Shown here: positions 63,405 through 64,000 of the stretch, piece after piece | How the letters are laid out: each line of letters opens with the position of its first letter | Numbering within the stretch: position 1 is the first letter of the stretch | From: Tetrahymena elliotti 4EA | Taxonomy: Eukaryota; Ciliophora; Oligohymenophorea; Hymenostomatida; Tetrahymenidae | NCBI GenBank assembly: GCA_000231825.2 | Contig: JH720294.1 | Coordinates: 125,092 to 189,091 of the forward strand | DNA length: 64,000 bases | Reading direction: 5' to 3' | Position numbers and translations under genes: made by a program | Notes under the pieces: generated by a model | The model's database searches: none | Told to the model about the DNA's origin: nothing | The model's input: only the letters and a program-made list of their open reading frames with translations

Positions 63405-64000
63405 CTTTTAATAATTATATTCCTAAATTTAAAAGATTTTACCTTCTACTTTTTCAGTAAAATGGTTTTAAATCTGTTTACTTTTTTTATCAAAATTTTA
63501 TTTATTTATTTTTTTTCTTTGAATATTTATCAAAAATTTTAATTAAATAAGTAAATTTTTTTATTAATAAATGAACTTCTGGCCTTATTTTTAGATTTTT
63601 TAATTTGATGTTTTTGGAAAATCAAATTGTATTTTTAATTTAACAAATAATTAACTGAATTCAAAGTTAGAATTACTAAACCAATTTATTTGGGTATTAA
63701 AAATTTTGGATTTAAAAAACCACTGAAATTACTTATTTAGAGATAATTAAAAATCTAATACATGAGCACTAAGTAGAAATTTTACCACTAAGTATTAAGT
63801 TAATAAATCCATTTATTTTGAGTGCCAAAGATTTATTCATAAAATTTAAAAAGGTTTAAATAAATAATCAAAACAATAGTCCTTAATTTACAAAAATTTT
63901 CTATTCAACATTAGACAAAGAAAATTATTTTACTACTAATTTCTTTTTTGATAAAAATTAAATATATTTTTCATACGAAATAAATACAAAAAGTTTAAAT
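63405..64000. other. AT-rich DNA at the window edge
   Basis: About 600 bases upstream of the LRR gene start. A minus-strand frame runs open from 63404 up to about 63660 without an ATG. It may be 5' untranslated sequence or an unassigned upstream exon. Nothing else is supported. Confidence 0.4.

Overview
This window is macronuclear-type ciliate DNA, most like Tetrahymena. It is extremely AT-rich. Genes read only with the ciliate nuclear code, in which TAA and TAG mean glutamine and TGA is the only stop. Introns are mostly short (about 45-130 bases, GT...AG, AT-rich), and intergenic spacers are long and AT-rich. Conserved glutamines show the code directly: the switch II Gln of a Rab2 GTPase (motif AGQE) is written TAA. 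A standard-code ORF search therefore breaks almost every gene, and most genes here were read by hand, frame by frame and exon by exon. In every multi-exon model the summed exon length is divisible by three.

Layout, left to right. A spacer with two decayed copies of a minus-strand coding fragment (1-1482). A two-TM ciliate membrane protein (+, 1483-3777). A nine-exon protein kinase with a long Asn/Gln-rich tail (-, 4221-8767). A large Gln/Asn-rich protein (-, 10333-12819). A spacer with a possible pseudogene. A mitochondrially targeted, probably helical-repeat protein (+, 16103-18498). A GCFC/PAXBP1-like splicing factor (+, 19887-23082). The clamp-loader subunit RFC4, yeast Rfc2 (+, 24113-25673). 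A very large unrecognised protein interrupted by one in-frame TGA (+, 27213-34404). A 167-residue unknown protein (+, 35018-35521). A multi-pass membrane protein (+, 36496-38196). Rab2 (+, 40215-41528).

The right half continues with a longin R-SNARE (-, 42357-43028), an ERI1-like pseudo-exonuclease fused to three hnRNP F/H-type RRMs (-, 44404-46347), an MFSD12-like MFS transporter (-, 47560-50612), a protein with two cyclic-nucleotide-binding domains (+, 53488-57229), a pogo-like MITE (58684-58817), an OFA-like MFS transporter (+, 59540-61725) and a leucine-rich-repeat protein (-, 62280-63404).

The genes form no operon and no single pathway. Rab2 and the longin SNARE are both membrane-traffic genes and are neighbours, and the RFC and GCFC genes are ordinary nuclear housekeeping genes. 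The most unusual items are the pseudo-exonuclease/RRM fusion, the in-frame TGA in the giant gene, the SNARE without its zero-layer arginine, and the MITE. I found no rRNA, tRNA, CRISPR array or autonomous transposon.
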